Origin: Cladorrhinum sp. PSN259
Taxonomy: Eukaryota; Ascomycota; Sordariomycetes; Sordariales; Podosporaceae
NCBI GenBank assembly: GCA_033725935.1
Contig: MU867105.1
Span: 62,001 to 126,000, forward strand
Reading direction: 5' to 3'
Length of the DNA stretch: 64,000 bases
This document shows, one piece after another, positions 1 through 11,795 of the stretch. The notes under the pieces are model-generated. The model searched no databases, had not been told where the DNA came from, and saw only the letters and a program-made list of their open reading frames with translations. How positions within the stretch are numbered: the first letter of the stretch is position 1; each line of letters begins with the position of its first letter. The position numbers and the translations under genes were made by a program.

Positions 1-1190
1 TGTGCTGAGCACCTTGATGGTCTCTTTCCATGTAGTGTAATGTCCGCTGCCTACTTTGAACAACAACATTCGGGAACCGCCTAGCTGCATTTGTTTCCTT
101 TCTTCTAGTCACATCAACAACTTTCTGCCTCTGTTGTTTCCATGGGTCGGACCACAACGGTTACCAGTAGAGTGATGATTTCGTTTTCCCTTTGAGCGTT
201 CCGATGGTGGTGTGTTACACGACACAAAAAAAGAAGCAATGACCGGAGCTGCTGTTCGGCTTTCCTCGAAGGGAACAAGCCGCATAAAGTAATTGCACAT
301 GCCATGCCATTGTCCTATCCTGTCCCTTCCTCACCCTTTCCGTTGCCCTTGCATGCAGCCTTCATGCATGGGATGGATGGGATGGATGAAACCGACCGAA
401 CAAGTCCACCCCGCTCTTCTACTCTACCACGCCACGAACCTGCTGCTGACACATTCGACGGGAGAAAAAAAAACAGAGCTGTCACAAAAATATCATCAAT
501 ATCATATCACTATATATCATCCATATCACATACTGCCCAGGTGGTGGTTGGCTCTGCGCTATCACATTCCTTCCCTCCATTTCCCTTCATCTCCAACGTT
601 GCCTTCCCCTCAAAAATGCAAGCGATGTACTGTACTGTACCATGGCGGGTTTAAATGAACACCAAAGCCAAAAGTCAACCATCCCACCACCCACATTCCA
701 AAAGAAGAAGAAGAAAAGATAATGCAAGCACTCTCACACACCACACACACACTCTCTCTCTCTCTCTACAACGGAAAGGGAGGTGGTAGTCCTTTTGAAA
801 TGAAGAAGAGAATAAATATTACGGATTACCAAGAGAGAGAGAGAAAAAAAAAACACAAATTCTTTGGTCCTGTGTGACGTCAATAAATATCCAAGCCGTC
901 CCGCCGTTGCTATCTATCTATCTTTGATCCCGCTGAGCGGGGTCGGGTTTACTTCGACCCCCCTTGTTGAAGCTACCACAAATCTTCAAGCAAAATCTTT
1001 CTTTTTTTTATTTTATTCCCGAGAAGGGGAGGGGAAAAAAGGGAACTGGAGGGGAGTATGTATCTAGGAGGAAGGAAAAAAGCCGGTTTTGCTTGAAGAA
1101 AAAGAAGAAAAGAGTTTAGATGTTTGACACTACCAACTCCATGCATACGAATGAATCACTTCTCCGTTTAAAAGGAGAAGGCTTCACCAT

Positions 1191-1224
<34 letters not shown>

Positions 1225-2490
1225 ATTCACATTAGTTGTAATAACAACCTCGGATTGTGTGTGATAGGAGAGAGTTACGATTTGCGTGTGTAACCAACCA
1301 TTGGAAAGCAGTTTTTGTCATTTGAGTCATGTATGCTTTTGCGTAAAAAAAAAATTTGTGTCAAGTAAAACCCAATTCTATAAGAAAAAGATTATTGGGC
1401 TGTGCGATCAATAATCACGAGCTGGCTGGCTGCCTCCCCTCTTCCCCATCTCGGAAACACCTTGTGCAACGACTTCCTTGTATGAGAGAGTAAGAAACTG
1501 AAAAATATCAAACCGTCAAGATCCGAGATATAGACTAGGTTCGGGTTCGGGTTTGTGGGAGTGGGAGTGGGAAGGCGGGGGCTCGGAGAGAGAGAGAGAG
1601 ATCAACGCTCGCTGTTGTTCAAACGAGCACGGCCAAAGTTACATAGTGTAAAACCATCAAACTTATCATAACTGGAAGGGAAAGGTATCCCATCCATGTT
1701 TGTATCCGACATTGTGTGATTGACACAGTACAAAAATTATCCAATCCAATTCGGTACTAGTCGGGTCATGAAGAGTGAAACAGCAAGGAGGAAACCAGAG
1801 ATTCTCCCCTCCCTCCCTCTCGCCATGTCGGACTGTGCGGTGTGCGTTGTGTGTGGGCTGGTCATCTGACTATTTCCATGGGCGGGTTTGCGGCGCTGTT
1901 CAACAATGACAATGACGAGGGTTGGTGGTACCCCATGATGGGGTACAACAGGATGACTTTCTGGAGATGTACCCGTTGCAAGGTACCTCTGCTGTCAGCG
2001 TAGCTGTTGGGGACCGTTATTGACATGGTTGTTGTAAGATGAAAGTAATTGTTGAGTTGCATTGTCCCAGGAAAACTTTGTAACAAAGATCCGGGGTTGA
2101 AAGGCAAGTGATGGGATGGCACGTCAACGGTCATGGTTGGCTGTGTGATACTCAATTTGTTGCAACAAACACTCTTGGGACAATAGTAAAAGTACGAAAA
2201 AAACGCACAACTGAAAAGACGTAATATTTTGTACCATCCATTAACTATAAAACTCTCCCGGACAACAGAATAAACATTAGGGTAAAGGGGTAAAAAATGG
2301 GGTATCTCTCGTCGTCGTTTGCTGTCCAACACTTTTGTTTCCAAACCTTCACCCCTCGAATCCATCATCAACATTAAGTAAGTAATCGTCATACCATCCC
2401 TTCTTTCAAAAAAAAAAAGTCAGTCATGATGCGAACCGGTTCGTCCACTCATTGCCTACGGACAGGCCAAAGCTTAATTGGCTCCGTCTC
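1..2490. other. Gene-free region at left edge
   Basis: No reading frame here has family features, ATG context or splice signals. The stretch is rich in CT/GA microsatellites (around 745-770 and 1589-1602), has a 28-nt T run (1192-1219), a second A run and many short purine blocks. This composition is typical of a long fungal promoter, 5' leader or noncoding transcript, possibly for a gene beyond the left edge. That role is inferred. Confidence 0.5.
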
Positions 2491-3079
2491 CTAGACTCTG
2501 GCGCGGCTGGTGAAACGGCTGCGGCGATCTTTGTGCTTCCACCAGTAACCAAGGTTGGCCAGGAAGCTAACAAGCCAAAGAATGGCATTGGCGAGCACAA
2601 CCCAGACGGCGTTCTTCAGCCTCGTGATGTCACCGTTACCCTCGGGGTCCTCGTTGATGTACATCTGCAGGTACAAAGTCAGTCATGTGCCGGAAAAATT
2701 GACGACACGCTCAGCCAAATCATCAATCATACCTTTCCAAAGATGCCAAAGAGAACGATCCACAGGATGAAGAGGACTAGGTTCCAGACCCACGTGGCAG
2801 CGAATCGGAGAATGTAGGGAATGCAGTAAAGCATGGCGGTCAGGGCCGAGAGACCACCAACGACTTCAGCATAGATCTGTACAGTAGTGTTAGAAACGTA
2901 GCCAGTCATCATGTTGGATTGAGAAGACATACCCATTTCGAATCGCCATCTACATGCGCCTTGCGCGCACGATCAAGCTCAACGCCGTATAAAGCGCAGA
3001 CAGTGATGGCCAAAACAAACTGGCAGAAATGAAGGACGGTGAAGGCAATATAGCTAACGGAGTAGCTACCGAAAGCCAT
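2491..3079 (-). CDS. MARVEL-like four-helix membrane protein
   Basis: Three exons read 3079-2933, 2876-2733 and 2664-2491, giving 154 residues; both introns (56 and 68 nt) are GT-AG and in phase 0. The protein has four hydrophobic segments: about residues 8-34 (begins VSYIAFTVLHF), 54-74, 78-97 and 117-140 (begins AVWVVLANAILWL). There is a short basic C-terminal tail (KHKDRRSRF). Size, short N-terminus and four-helix layout match the small fungal MARVEL-domain proteins, which sit in plasma-membrane or vesicle membranes and are thought to organise membrane domains. The start is the ATG at 3079; an upstream in-frame extension lacks membrane character and lies in a low-complexity leader. No signal peptide is needed because helix 1 acts as anchor. 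The specific role is unknown. Confidence 0.8.
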
Positions 3080-5944
3080 TTTGGACGGTTTGTTTTTTTC
3101 GGAGCGTTTGTCAATCAATGATGTTGAAGAAAAAGTGACGACGGTCGGAGGGGTTGGGTTTGTCGTGCTTCTTAAATTGGTTGGCTGGCTGGTGAAGAAA
3201 ACAGTTTTCTGCGCCAAGACGCTTCAAGGGTCGATAGTCAAAAACGCTTCTCGCGATCGGCGTGGAGCTTTCTGGCGGCTTGTGGTGGATCTTTAGAAGT
3301 CAAGATCGGTTTTCTGAGGGGATGAAGATGGTTTGCTCGTTCGAAACAGATCCTAGGGTGCGCCGCCATGTTGGCCTTGACGTGCCTGGCCCAGGAATCA
3401 GAGCTTCCCTCCTGGCAATCGTCCAATCTCTCCTCAGCGCCCAATGACGTACGTAGATCGTTTCAAGATTTGAGTGGTGCTGTCACTGTCTCGGCGTCTC
3501 GGCAGTCGCTGTTTCTCAACAGGGGTTGAACGCTCTGCTGTGCACGGACTCTTTGGTGGACACTGCGGGGATGTTGCACTCCACAGTTCAGCTGGCCCTT
3601 GCATTTCCATCTTCCACGTCGGTAACCTCATCCAATGACACCGCCAACTCATCCACACGCCGTACACAACAGCGATGATTATCGGGTGCAGCTATCCCCA
3701 GTTGGGGAGTTGCGTGGAACGATCTATTCAAAAGAGAAAAAAAATGGAAATACACCATGAATCAAACCCAATCTTTCGACCCTCGTAGGGCTACTTCTCC
3801 AGGGACCCTAGTCTCGAGATTTGGCCTGTGGGTATCCGTCGGCGTTAGGTCCAAACTGCTTTGTATTTACATTACATCTCGCAGAGCCTCATCCCAAGTG
3901 CCGGAAAGCCTTCAACGGCCCAGCCGCCTCGACCAAGTCTTTCGGTTCCCTGTTTAGTTGGTGTTGTCACCGCATTTCCTGACGAGAAGGACATGTCTTA
4001 CTTTTGATGAGGTCTGGGCATTTTTCGGGGACCTACGCGCGGAATTCGGCGAAAGGTTTGCGTTAATAGGCTCGTCCGGTGAAGGCTATCACAACAAGGA
4101 ATAGCTTTTACATCAGAACCAAGGCCGACGGCTTCGCACAGCAGGTAGCCTCTTCTTCACGGTGACCGTATGATGCCGATGGAAGTGGGATGCATCTTAT
4201 ATCAACTCATGTCGGGCAAATGTTCTTCAAGACATGGCGCACAAGTGCCTGACCGAGATGAGGCTCTTCGGGATGGGATCTTTCAGCAAGGGAGCTCTTG
4301 AGTATTTAGGTCAGGATGACCCGTCCAAATTCCGGGCTCTTTTCATGTATGCCGGACCGGACAATGCGCGTGGAAACCGCCATTTCTTGAAAGCGACCAA
4401 ATCACCTTGCAACCTCAAGAGTTTGTTATTGTCAATCTTATAAATTTACACACACGAGACTCACAGTAACATATCCTACCTCAAGGTCCCAACCGGATTT
4501 TGACGACAAAGGTGCCTCCCGGCATCTTACCTACAACCGGAAACTCCGTGTCAATGTGGATATCTTCTTGTTGCTCCTCGTTCGGTTGAAGCCAATCAGT
4601 TTGGCCGTCTCGTTAACAAAAGCCCCTTGTCAAGGACAAATCTTCTCATCTGGGAACTTACATCAATTTACGACGAGAATTCCCCCGAGTCTTCCTCACC
4701 TTTGTCCTTCTAAAATTTCAGATCAAGGCTCAATTTACACTCTCCCCATCGGTGCCGGAGTGGAAATGTCCCATGACCTTCCCTTGCTGCAGGTTAGTGG
4801 TCACACAAGGACGGGAGTGGCTGTCACTCTCCCTCAGAATTGGTGGTCCAGCAAAAAGTCCATGGCCTAATTAGCGTAAGCAGCATCTTCAAACGGTCGT
4901 GCATATCAGAGATGCCGATAGTTTACTCATCCTTCTCGTACATGAGTAAGTTCAGCTATATGATTCCATCAAACCTTTAATCATGATACTAAATCGTGCC
5001 TAGCTAAGACCTAAGAACTTCGCCCTGTGACGTACCATGACCTCTCGCCTACCCAACGGGGTTGCCCTGCCGAAAGGGACCATCATGACTGTCAAACATA
5101 GACTCATATCCGACAACATGGGCAAATACAAAAGGAGAAACGCCAAGCTCCAGGGCGCACCTCAACTCTATTGCGGGTTGTCCGCTTCAACGGAGAGGCA
5201 TGTCTGTCCTGTTGCCCAGGCAAAGCAAGGCAAGCAGCAAAGCCTCCGCCCATGTACCAGCAATATCCTGTGGGATACCTTCCGTGACTCGGCGCACGAG
5301 CCAAAGCTGACGATCAACATGGGAGGTCGCAAAGGGGCCACCCCCACAGCATTCATATGTTGGCATGAAGGTCATGGGGTGTCACGGTTGGAGGATGTTG
5401 TCGATGGGACCTTTTGTCCATTCAGCAAAGCAAACAGCCCTCTCGAGCATGGTTTCTGTGGCATTCAAACCACTCGACAAGCGTTCCGAACCGTCCGAAG
5501 AAGGCATTCTGGTTTGCCTTGTCTCATCGAGGGACTTGAATTCCACCTTCCGTACACTGAAGATTTGCACATTTCGACATTTCCGCCAGGATCCTCCAAT
5601 GACATTTCGAGCTCTTGTTGGCGCCAGACCTCCATGGTGGCACTGCAATGAAAAGGAAAATGTAGGCTCCTAAGAGAAGCCTTCGGTTACCCTTTTTGGT
5701 CGTGTTTGGTACACCTTACACGGAGGAGGGCGTGTGTATGATCAATTCCATTTCATAGCCTCCCCAAGGGTAGTGTCTCTCTGGTATTCCATACCTGTCG
5801 CCCGTTTATTCGTGAAGCTATAAAGGTCTCAAGGTTGTCCCTCTTGAAGTCAGAAGTCAAAATAGTCATCATCTACCGCAGCCAACAATCTCTAGTCACA
5901 CACTCGCATCATCAGTCCCTTTGACTTTGTCGAAGCGCTTTACA
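3080..5944. other. Gene-poor region with possible decayed genes
   Basis: No intact multi-exon gene could be assembled over nearly 2.9 kb. Short peptide-like stretches occur on the + strand, around 4000-4120, 4234-4440 and 5000-5150, but they are interrupted by stops and frame changes. Base composition is close to that of coding DNA between 3950 and 5650, unlike the AT-rich spacers elsewhere. This fits relics of once-coding DNA. A TATA-like TATAAAG at about 5820 precedes the small gene that follows. Confidence 0.35.
5030..5651 (+). pseudogene. Possible cytochrome P450 remnant
   Basis: A 204-codon open frame begins with MTSRLPNGVALPKGTIMTV. This resembles the conserved P450 beta-strand region after the ExxR helix, where the pattern is 'LPNG..(I/L)PKGT.. 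V'. The bases just upstream (about 5003-5036) read ELRPVT in a frame interrupted by a stop, and that matches the residues normally preceding this motif. No heme-binding FxxGxxxCxG loop is seen in any frame downstream, and the rest of the frame looks unrelated. If the resemblance is real, this is a degenerate fragment of a fungal P450, not a working gene. It could also be chance similarity of a single motif. Confidence 0.25.
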
Positions 5945-6288
5945 ATGCCTTCCCACTCTTCCCACTCTTCACGCCCTTCAGGCTCCTCGAGCCGTCACAG
6001 AGTCCGTCCTCCGCAGTTTCAGGCAAAGGGTTCATGCTGACATCTATATAGGACCGTCGAGGACACCACCATCGAGACCATCCAGAGCAGCAGCAGTATG
6101 CGTACGCAAATTACACTAGCAAACTGCGTCTCTGGTTTTGCCATGTATGCGGCGAAGGCAACAACTGGGACCTCACGAGTAGATGCCTGAGACAAAATTG
6201 CGAGCATGACTACTGCCGACTGTGCGAATATGAGGAGCACGAAGTTCGCGACTACCAGCGCCAAAACCAGCGCCAAAACCAGCGATAG
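5945..6288 (+). CDS. Small Cys/His-rich fungal protein
   Basis: Exons 5945-6001 and 6052-6288 encode 97 residues. The 50-nt intron has a good branch site (GCTGAC) and TATAG acceptor; its donor, GTCCGT, is not the usual GTRNGT, so the first exon is less certain. The second exon has the pattern W-x-C-H-x-C ... N-W ... C-x5-C-x-H-x2-C-x2-C, seen as WFCHVCGEGNNWD then CLRQNCEHDYCRLC. This pattern recurs in short proteins of filamentous ascomycetes and probably binds one or two zinc ions in a treble-clef or ribbon-like fold. The first exon is Ser/His-rich and disordered. The C-terminus is Gln/Arg-rich with a repeated RQNQ. No function is known, and the gene stands alone. An upstream TATAAA lies near 5820. 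Confidence 0.6.
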
Positions 6289-8403
6289 TTGACATGTTCG
6301 TCACCTGGCTCGAAGATCATGTACTTTACCGTTCCAAGTTCACAATTTCCACTTCGTCAGACTATCAATATTTTCTTGGGCTCGGCCATCTGATTTCCAC
6401 CCTGGTTTTGGTGGCACAAAGCGACTTCGAACCTAGACAACTCTATTGTTTCATTTTGCAGTTCCATTTTGCGCGGAAGACTCAGCGGCGACGCAGTATC
6501 ATCAACATTGTTCTGTTATTTCCAAGGTTTTAGGGCTTTCTGTTTGCATTTCTCTTGTACTCTCTCATTTTTGTCCTTTCGATAGATACGTTACTGTTTG
6601 AAGAGACCGGGCTGGCTCGGTTTCTGATTTTCTGTTCCACCTTTCTTGTACCTTGCTATTTATTTACGCATTTATGTTGGCATTTTGGTTTTTGTCATTT
6701 TTGTATCGCCAATTTCTTTTCGTTTCTTTTCTCTATTTACACCATCGACACAGTGTATTAGCTAGCCATCTTTACCTTACCATTTAGAATATCATTCTCT
6801 TCTTTTCGATGCGAGCTTTTCACTTTTCAGGTTGTACAGCACAGGATTGTCATCTTGTTCAAATTTGACATTTCACCTCGTCTGCCCCTTTCTTGCCGGG
6901 ATCGGTGGGACACAAACTACCTTCAATTTCCAACTCACAGTATCTCTCACAACGGTCAGGCAGGGTCCGATGCCACGAGGCACATCTTGTTGATGCTGTT
7001 GGGATGAGGGAAATTGCAGGAGGAGTCATCATGGGTGGCGGAGTTTGCTGGGTACTTTATTTCTCCCGCAACCTGAGATCGGCGCTCTCCAGGAAGGGAA
7101 AGCAGGGCCAGAGGGAGTACGGATGGAGGGGGAAGTGAAAAGTAAGGCTCGTTCGTTGGGGAGGGGCGCGGACTGCTTGATCCGGACAAGTCGTCACCAT
7201 GTTCCGGTCACCGACATTTGGATTCCGACAAACCGGAGTGAGAGTTGGAAGGTCACGACTTCAGCGGCCACTCCTTGAGACGGCTAGCTTATATGCCTGG
7301 TTTGAGGTCCACAAAACTCAGGCATCCGGCTACAACATCCACTGGCCAAAGGTCAGGCCTCCCGGCAAAGCCTAGTGTCCTCGAAGGACGGCACAGGACG
7401 CACGATGCAAGACACTGGAGACGCCACCACGAGGTACTAAAGCAGTGCCTTCCTGAATCGGCGATTGCAGCGTGGGATCCGAAAACCATGAGCTTCTTTG
7501 GGGATATCTAGACCGCCACCCTACGAGGCTCTACTACCAGACGAGGCTCTTCAGCATTATACCCACACACCCTACTTCTTCCCGAAAAGGCACCACCCAC
7601 CACGATGCTGTGAACCGGTTCGGGGGTGGGCCGGATGGCGCAAATGCCGACGGCAAAGCGCCAGGTGATGAACGATAAAAGTCATGACAGGTGCTACAAT
7701 CAACATGATCTAGTCCTTGAACAAGAGAGGTTGGCCAGCAATTCCACCAGCAAGGGGGCGAGTGCCTGTCACTTGGACGGAACGTAACACTCTGTGCGAT
7801 TCTTAATCTGACCAAGATATGTTGCAGCTTGGCCAAAATGTCGGCGGCCCGTCATCTTGTCACACATCGAACAGGAAGCTTCTTCGTGGTGTGCGTGCAG
7901 ATAGATCAGCGTCTGACATGCATACCACCCACTCCACAGACCGCCGCTGCAGACTCGAGTAAAAAATAATATTTTATTTAGAAGCGCAAGGCGACCAATC
8001 ATAAATAGATGGGCCGCGAACCGTCGGCCATCCAAGCAAACTCCCCAAGCTGAACATGCAAGTAGGTGGTAGGTGGATCGATCGATGGGGGGCACGAGTT
8101 TTCTGTCTAACGGCTTCCCCAAGCTCTCCAAGAAATCTCGCAACCAACTTCTCCACATCTGTGCCTGACCCTTGTGCAGTGTGACCAAGGCAAAAGAAGA
8201 GGCTGACCATCTGCCAGAACCAACTGTCAACGACCAAGAAGGCATCATTCTCTTGGTCACACCCAACGAAACCTGGTTCGGACTCTCGAGACGGCCTAAA
8301 TAGATACTTCGGTATTCCAAAAACAAAAAAAAAGCTCACACAGCATTACGGCCCCTGACCGCCCTTACCCCAGATTGCCCAAAGCGGCCGAGAAACAACC
8401 ACC
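6289..8403. other. Intergenic region, no gene recognised
   Basis: About 2.1 kb between two + strand genes. The first 550 bases are T-rich and probably hold the 3' end of the small upstream gene. The remainder has open frames on both strands, the longest on the minus strand at 7769-8326, but none starts with an ATG in good context or shows family motifs. The last part should contain the promoter of the phosphatase gene. Confidence 0.4.
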
Positions 8404-10571
8404 ATGGCTGCAGAATCTGTTCAAGCCACGGCCCATCAGGCGGCCGGCACACCTGCCAATGATACCACCATCTTGCCCTCGCCTCCTTTTGTCCACGCGC
8501 CGGGGATAGCCAATTTGAGAGACGCTGGCGGATATCCTGTTGCCCAGCAGCCGGACAAAACTATCCGGCGTGGTGTTCTCTTTAGAGGTGCTGACCCTAC
8601 CAAGCTCAATGATGAGGGAGTGTCGGTCCTCCAGCGTCTCGGCGTAACCCATATCTTCGACCTTCGGTCTCTCAAGGAGCTCTCCAATGGCAAGGAACAG
8701 CCCAGAGAGTGGCCCGGTGCCAAGAGGGTCCCTGTTCCGGTCTTTCTCGATAAAGATTACAGCCCTGAAGCTATTGCCGATCGTTTCGGACATTACAGCA
8801 GCGGGCTAGAGGTCAGTTACCCTCACATGTCATCACTTGAGCCGCCAAGCAAGGCGGGCAGGGAACCGCTTGCCCGTGTCTTGTGTAACTCGAGGGAAGC
8901 TTTTTAGTTGTTCTTTCGTACCGCTGAGCCACAAACGCCTTTCCTACACATACACACTACACCGCATCTACGCCTTCATTCTACATATACTGGCTGGCCT
9001 TTCAAAACGTCTACCAATGAGCCTGACAGGCAACCTTGGGATTGGAATGACTGATTCATGATTTCAAGCAGGGATTCGTGCAAGCGTACAGCGCCATTCT
9101 CCGCGAAGCTGCCGAGCCTGGTCACCCATTCATGCCTTTCCAGACCATCTTGAACCACTTCGCCTCATCTACCGGGCCTCCTTCGCCGGTACTTATTCAC
9201 TGTAGCGCCGGAAAAGACAGTATGTACATCATAAATCCTATCACACCGATCTTTAGGCACCGTGAAGCTAGGGGGCAACCTTGTGTATAGGGCACACCGG
9301 CATAGCCCCTGGACGTTTTCGTTTTTCACCTGCCCTGGTTGTTTGCCTTCTCTCCGGCACTCAAATGGTGTGGCTGGCTTTTGTGTTTCGGGTAGGTGCC
9401 GAATCGAAGCCACACCTTCTCAGCTCGCCCCAAGCGAGATGGGCGTGCAACTGCTTCGGCGGTATTGAGCCTAGGCCCTCGCTTTCTCAACCACACACCA
9501 CGCTCAAAATTTTCCGACCAGGTGAGGGAGGGGAAAAGCCTTCTCTATCCTTGGCCGCAGAGAAAGTTCTGACATCATCGATCTCAAGCGAGACACGCCC
9601 ACAACCTGGAGTAGTACAAGCCTCAGTCTTCTTGCCCATCAGACATGAACCGAGATCATCTATCACATGCTTCTTTTCTTTCTTCCTTGCTTCTTCCCTA
9701 GCCGCCCTCTCGCCCTTGTCGTCTACCAACCCCAGTGTCTCTGTTTCAAACACAGGCGAAGTCATATTGCGCATGTCTTTTTCCCTTTCCTTCGTATCCA
9801 CCAGTACCCCGGAGATGACCGTTTTGTTAGACCACCACAAGAAATGCTAAACAGGCCATGAAAACAAACAGGAACAGGAATAGCCGTTGCCCTCATATTG
9901 TCACTCTGCGGCGTAGAAGACGATCTAGTTGCTCAAGATTATGGTCTCACCGAGTTGGGACTCGCTCACCGGAAGGAGGAAATTGTCCAGCACCTGCTGC
10001 CGTACTTTAACGGGGACAGGACCAGGGCGGAGGTGATGGTCTCTGCGAAGTGAGTACATACCCCCAGTTTGCCTTGAGCTATGCTTTTCCAACCTCGCAA
10101 AAATGCCCCATGACGAAATGTCAATCAATGTATCTTCACCTCAGCGTCAGGCATCCTTCTCATCACCGCCACTCTTGGATTCGCCAGTCCAAAACTGACA
10201 CTTTCAAATCACCAATTTCCACAAGTCTCTTCTTCTCTCTGTGACTGCCTAACCCGTCTTGTTATGAAAATCCATGCCACGCACACACAGCCTGAGGCAT
10301 ATCCTGAACCACCCTTTCAGCCCTTTACATCTTTGCTCTCCATCACTACCCCTTCCTCATTGAAATTTATACACAATTACATTAGGGGAAAAAAAAACTA
10401 ATAACTCACCCCTCCCTTAGAAAGGAATACCTCCTCGCAACCTTGTCCCACATTCGAAAACAATACGGCTCGGTAGAATCCTACGTCGTCAATAACCTTG
10501 GGATTTCACCCGAGACAGTGGCCAAGATTAGAGCTAACCTTGTTGTTGATGATGATAATCATCACCAGTAA
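8404..10571 (+). CDS. Tyrosine phosphatase (Y_phosphatase3 family)
   Basis: Four exons read 8404-8811, 9072-9219, 9872-10049 and 10421-10571, giving 294 residues. The N-terminal part contains 'NLRDAGGY' and 'FRGADPTKL', followed by 'IFDLRS', as in fungal and bacterial Y_phosphatase3 / IphP-type enzymes. The catalytic P-loop HCSAGKDRTG spans the exon 2/exon 3 junction (His179, Cys180, Arg186), which strongly supports that splice site. The C-terminus has the usual 'VESYVVNNLGIS' helix. The enzyme should hydrolyse phosphotyrosine or related phosphate esters by a cysteinyl-phosphate intermediate, probably in the cytosol. The start ATG lies in the favourable context CCACCATGG. Introns of 260, 652 and 371 nt are several times longer than others in this window; all have GT-AG ends. 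The physiological substrate is unknown. Confidence 0.88.
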
Positions 10572-10981
10572 CACCACTTTTGATTCATCTGTGGGTCGGG
10601 TCCCTGGATGCTGCTCAAGTGGGAAATTCAGGTACATCAGGTACACTTGTAACGTTTTATGGAAGCAAGTTGGACTTGATCACTTGATCTTCAATCCTAT
10701 GGGGGGAAAAAACAATATTTATACCATTATTAGATTGGAGAGAATGATGTGTTGTTTAGGGAACTATAGAAATATTGGCCCGGTATACTCTTACTTTTTT
10801 TTTTTTTTTTTTAAAAAAAAAAAACCATTCGGGTTTAGTCATAAGGTTATGTGAAGGGAGGGAGGAGATACATTAAGTAGAGAAGAAGAAGAAGACAGAC
10901 ACCGTTTTTTTTTTTTTAGAAAACTTACTTTTACTGATCCCCCTTGGAAAATAACTAAAAATTCTGAAATTGGGTTTTTTA

Positions 10982-11024
<43 letters not shown>

Positions 11025-11795
11025 CGTACTACCGATTGCCCTTTAGTCAAAGGTTCGCCGGTCCTGCTAGCTATCTTTTTTTTTTTTTTAAAAAAAATGA
11101 TATGTTCCAAAAATATAAATCATATCCAGATAAGTTCAGTGTAAGCAGTAAATTGTATTTCATCTACTTTTACAGAAATAAACCACAACTCAAACCAAAA
11201 GTATATATAATATATATCCGTGTGTGTATGTGTGTATGTGTGTATATGTTATTCATACACCACACCATCCACTTCTTCTCATCTCATCTCATCTCTGACA
11301 AGAGTCAGAAGATGGAAGAAAAAAAAAGGTGATCAATTTGAAGAGTTAAAAACCAAAAAAAGTTATCAAGCATACCTGACAGCATAAAGTAGACTGATGA
11401 CTTTGTTTTGCTTTCCTCTAGGACCCCCCTCGGCCCGTGAGAAAGGTGCAGTCAGACAATAACAGTCACAGTATTCGGCCATCAAATTGTGTTTATGTTT
11501 ACTTGTTTTTATTGCTTGTATGCATTTGGCCCTCGCCGCTTCTCTAGCATGCGGGACAACAATTCGGGAATTTATCACATCCCTTTCTCATATCTTTTTC
11601 TCTAGTTTAACATCGTACACCAGGGGTCTCGGGGTTTCTGAACAAAAAGACAGATGAATCCCCCCTCGCCCTCTTTCCTTTAAAAAAAAAAACACCCCGG
11701 TTCGCTCCTGTTCTCTCATATACACAAATGTCACTGATACAAAAAAAAATTACACAAATAATAGGTCTCGATTAACCCCGAAACCAAAGCGGATC
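10572..11795. other. AT-rich spacer with homopolymers
   Basis: Very AT-rich noncoding DNA between convergent genes. It holds a T18/A12 palindrome (10795-10824), a 39-nt T run (10986-11024), a T/A block at 11077-11098, TG/TA dinucleotide repeats near 11200-11250 and CATCT repeats near 11277-11295. Nothing coding is seen. It probably holds the 3' ends of both flanking genes. Confidence 0.5.
10795..10824. repeat. T18/A12 palindromic homopolymer
   Basis: A run of 18 T is followed directly by 12 A, so the sequence can fold back on itself. Similar T-then-A blocks occur near 11077-11098. The tract lies just downstream of the phosphatase gene. Whether it acts in 3' end formation or is just slippage-prone DNA cannot be told. 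Confidence 0.7.

Noticed and set aside
929..961. Overlapping short inverted repeats (CCCGC/GCGGG and GGGGTCG/CGACCCC)
   Set aside because: Stems of 5 and 7 bases with no terminator or riboswitch context; expected by chance in this length.
1192..1219. Poly-T run as a poly(A) tail footprint of a retroelement
   Set aside because: No target-site duplication or element-like sequence next to it; many similar runs occur in the spacers.
7769..8326. 185-codon minus-strand frame upstream of the phosphatase
   Set aside because: The frame opens with TTG, not ATG, it shows no motifs, and it lies where the phosphatase promoter should be.
9281..9850. 189-codon + strand frame inside phosphatase intron 2
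   Set aside because: Joining exon 2 to exon 3 restores HCSAGKDRTG exactly, so this interval is intron; the frame has no homology features.
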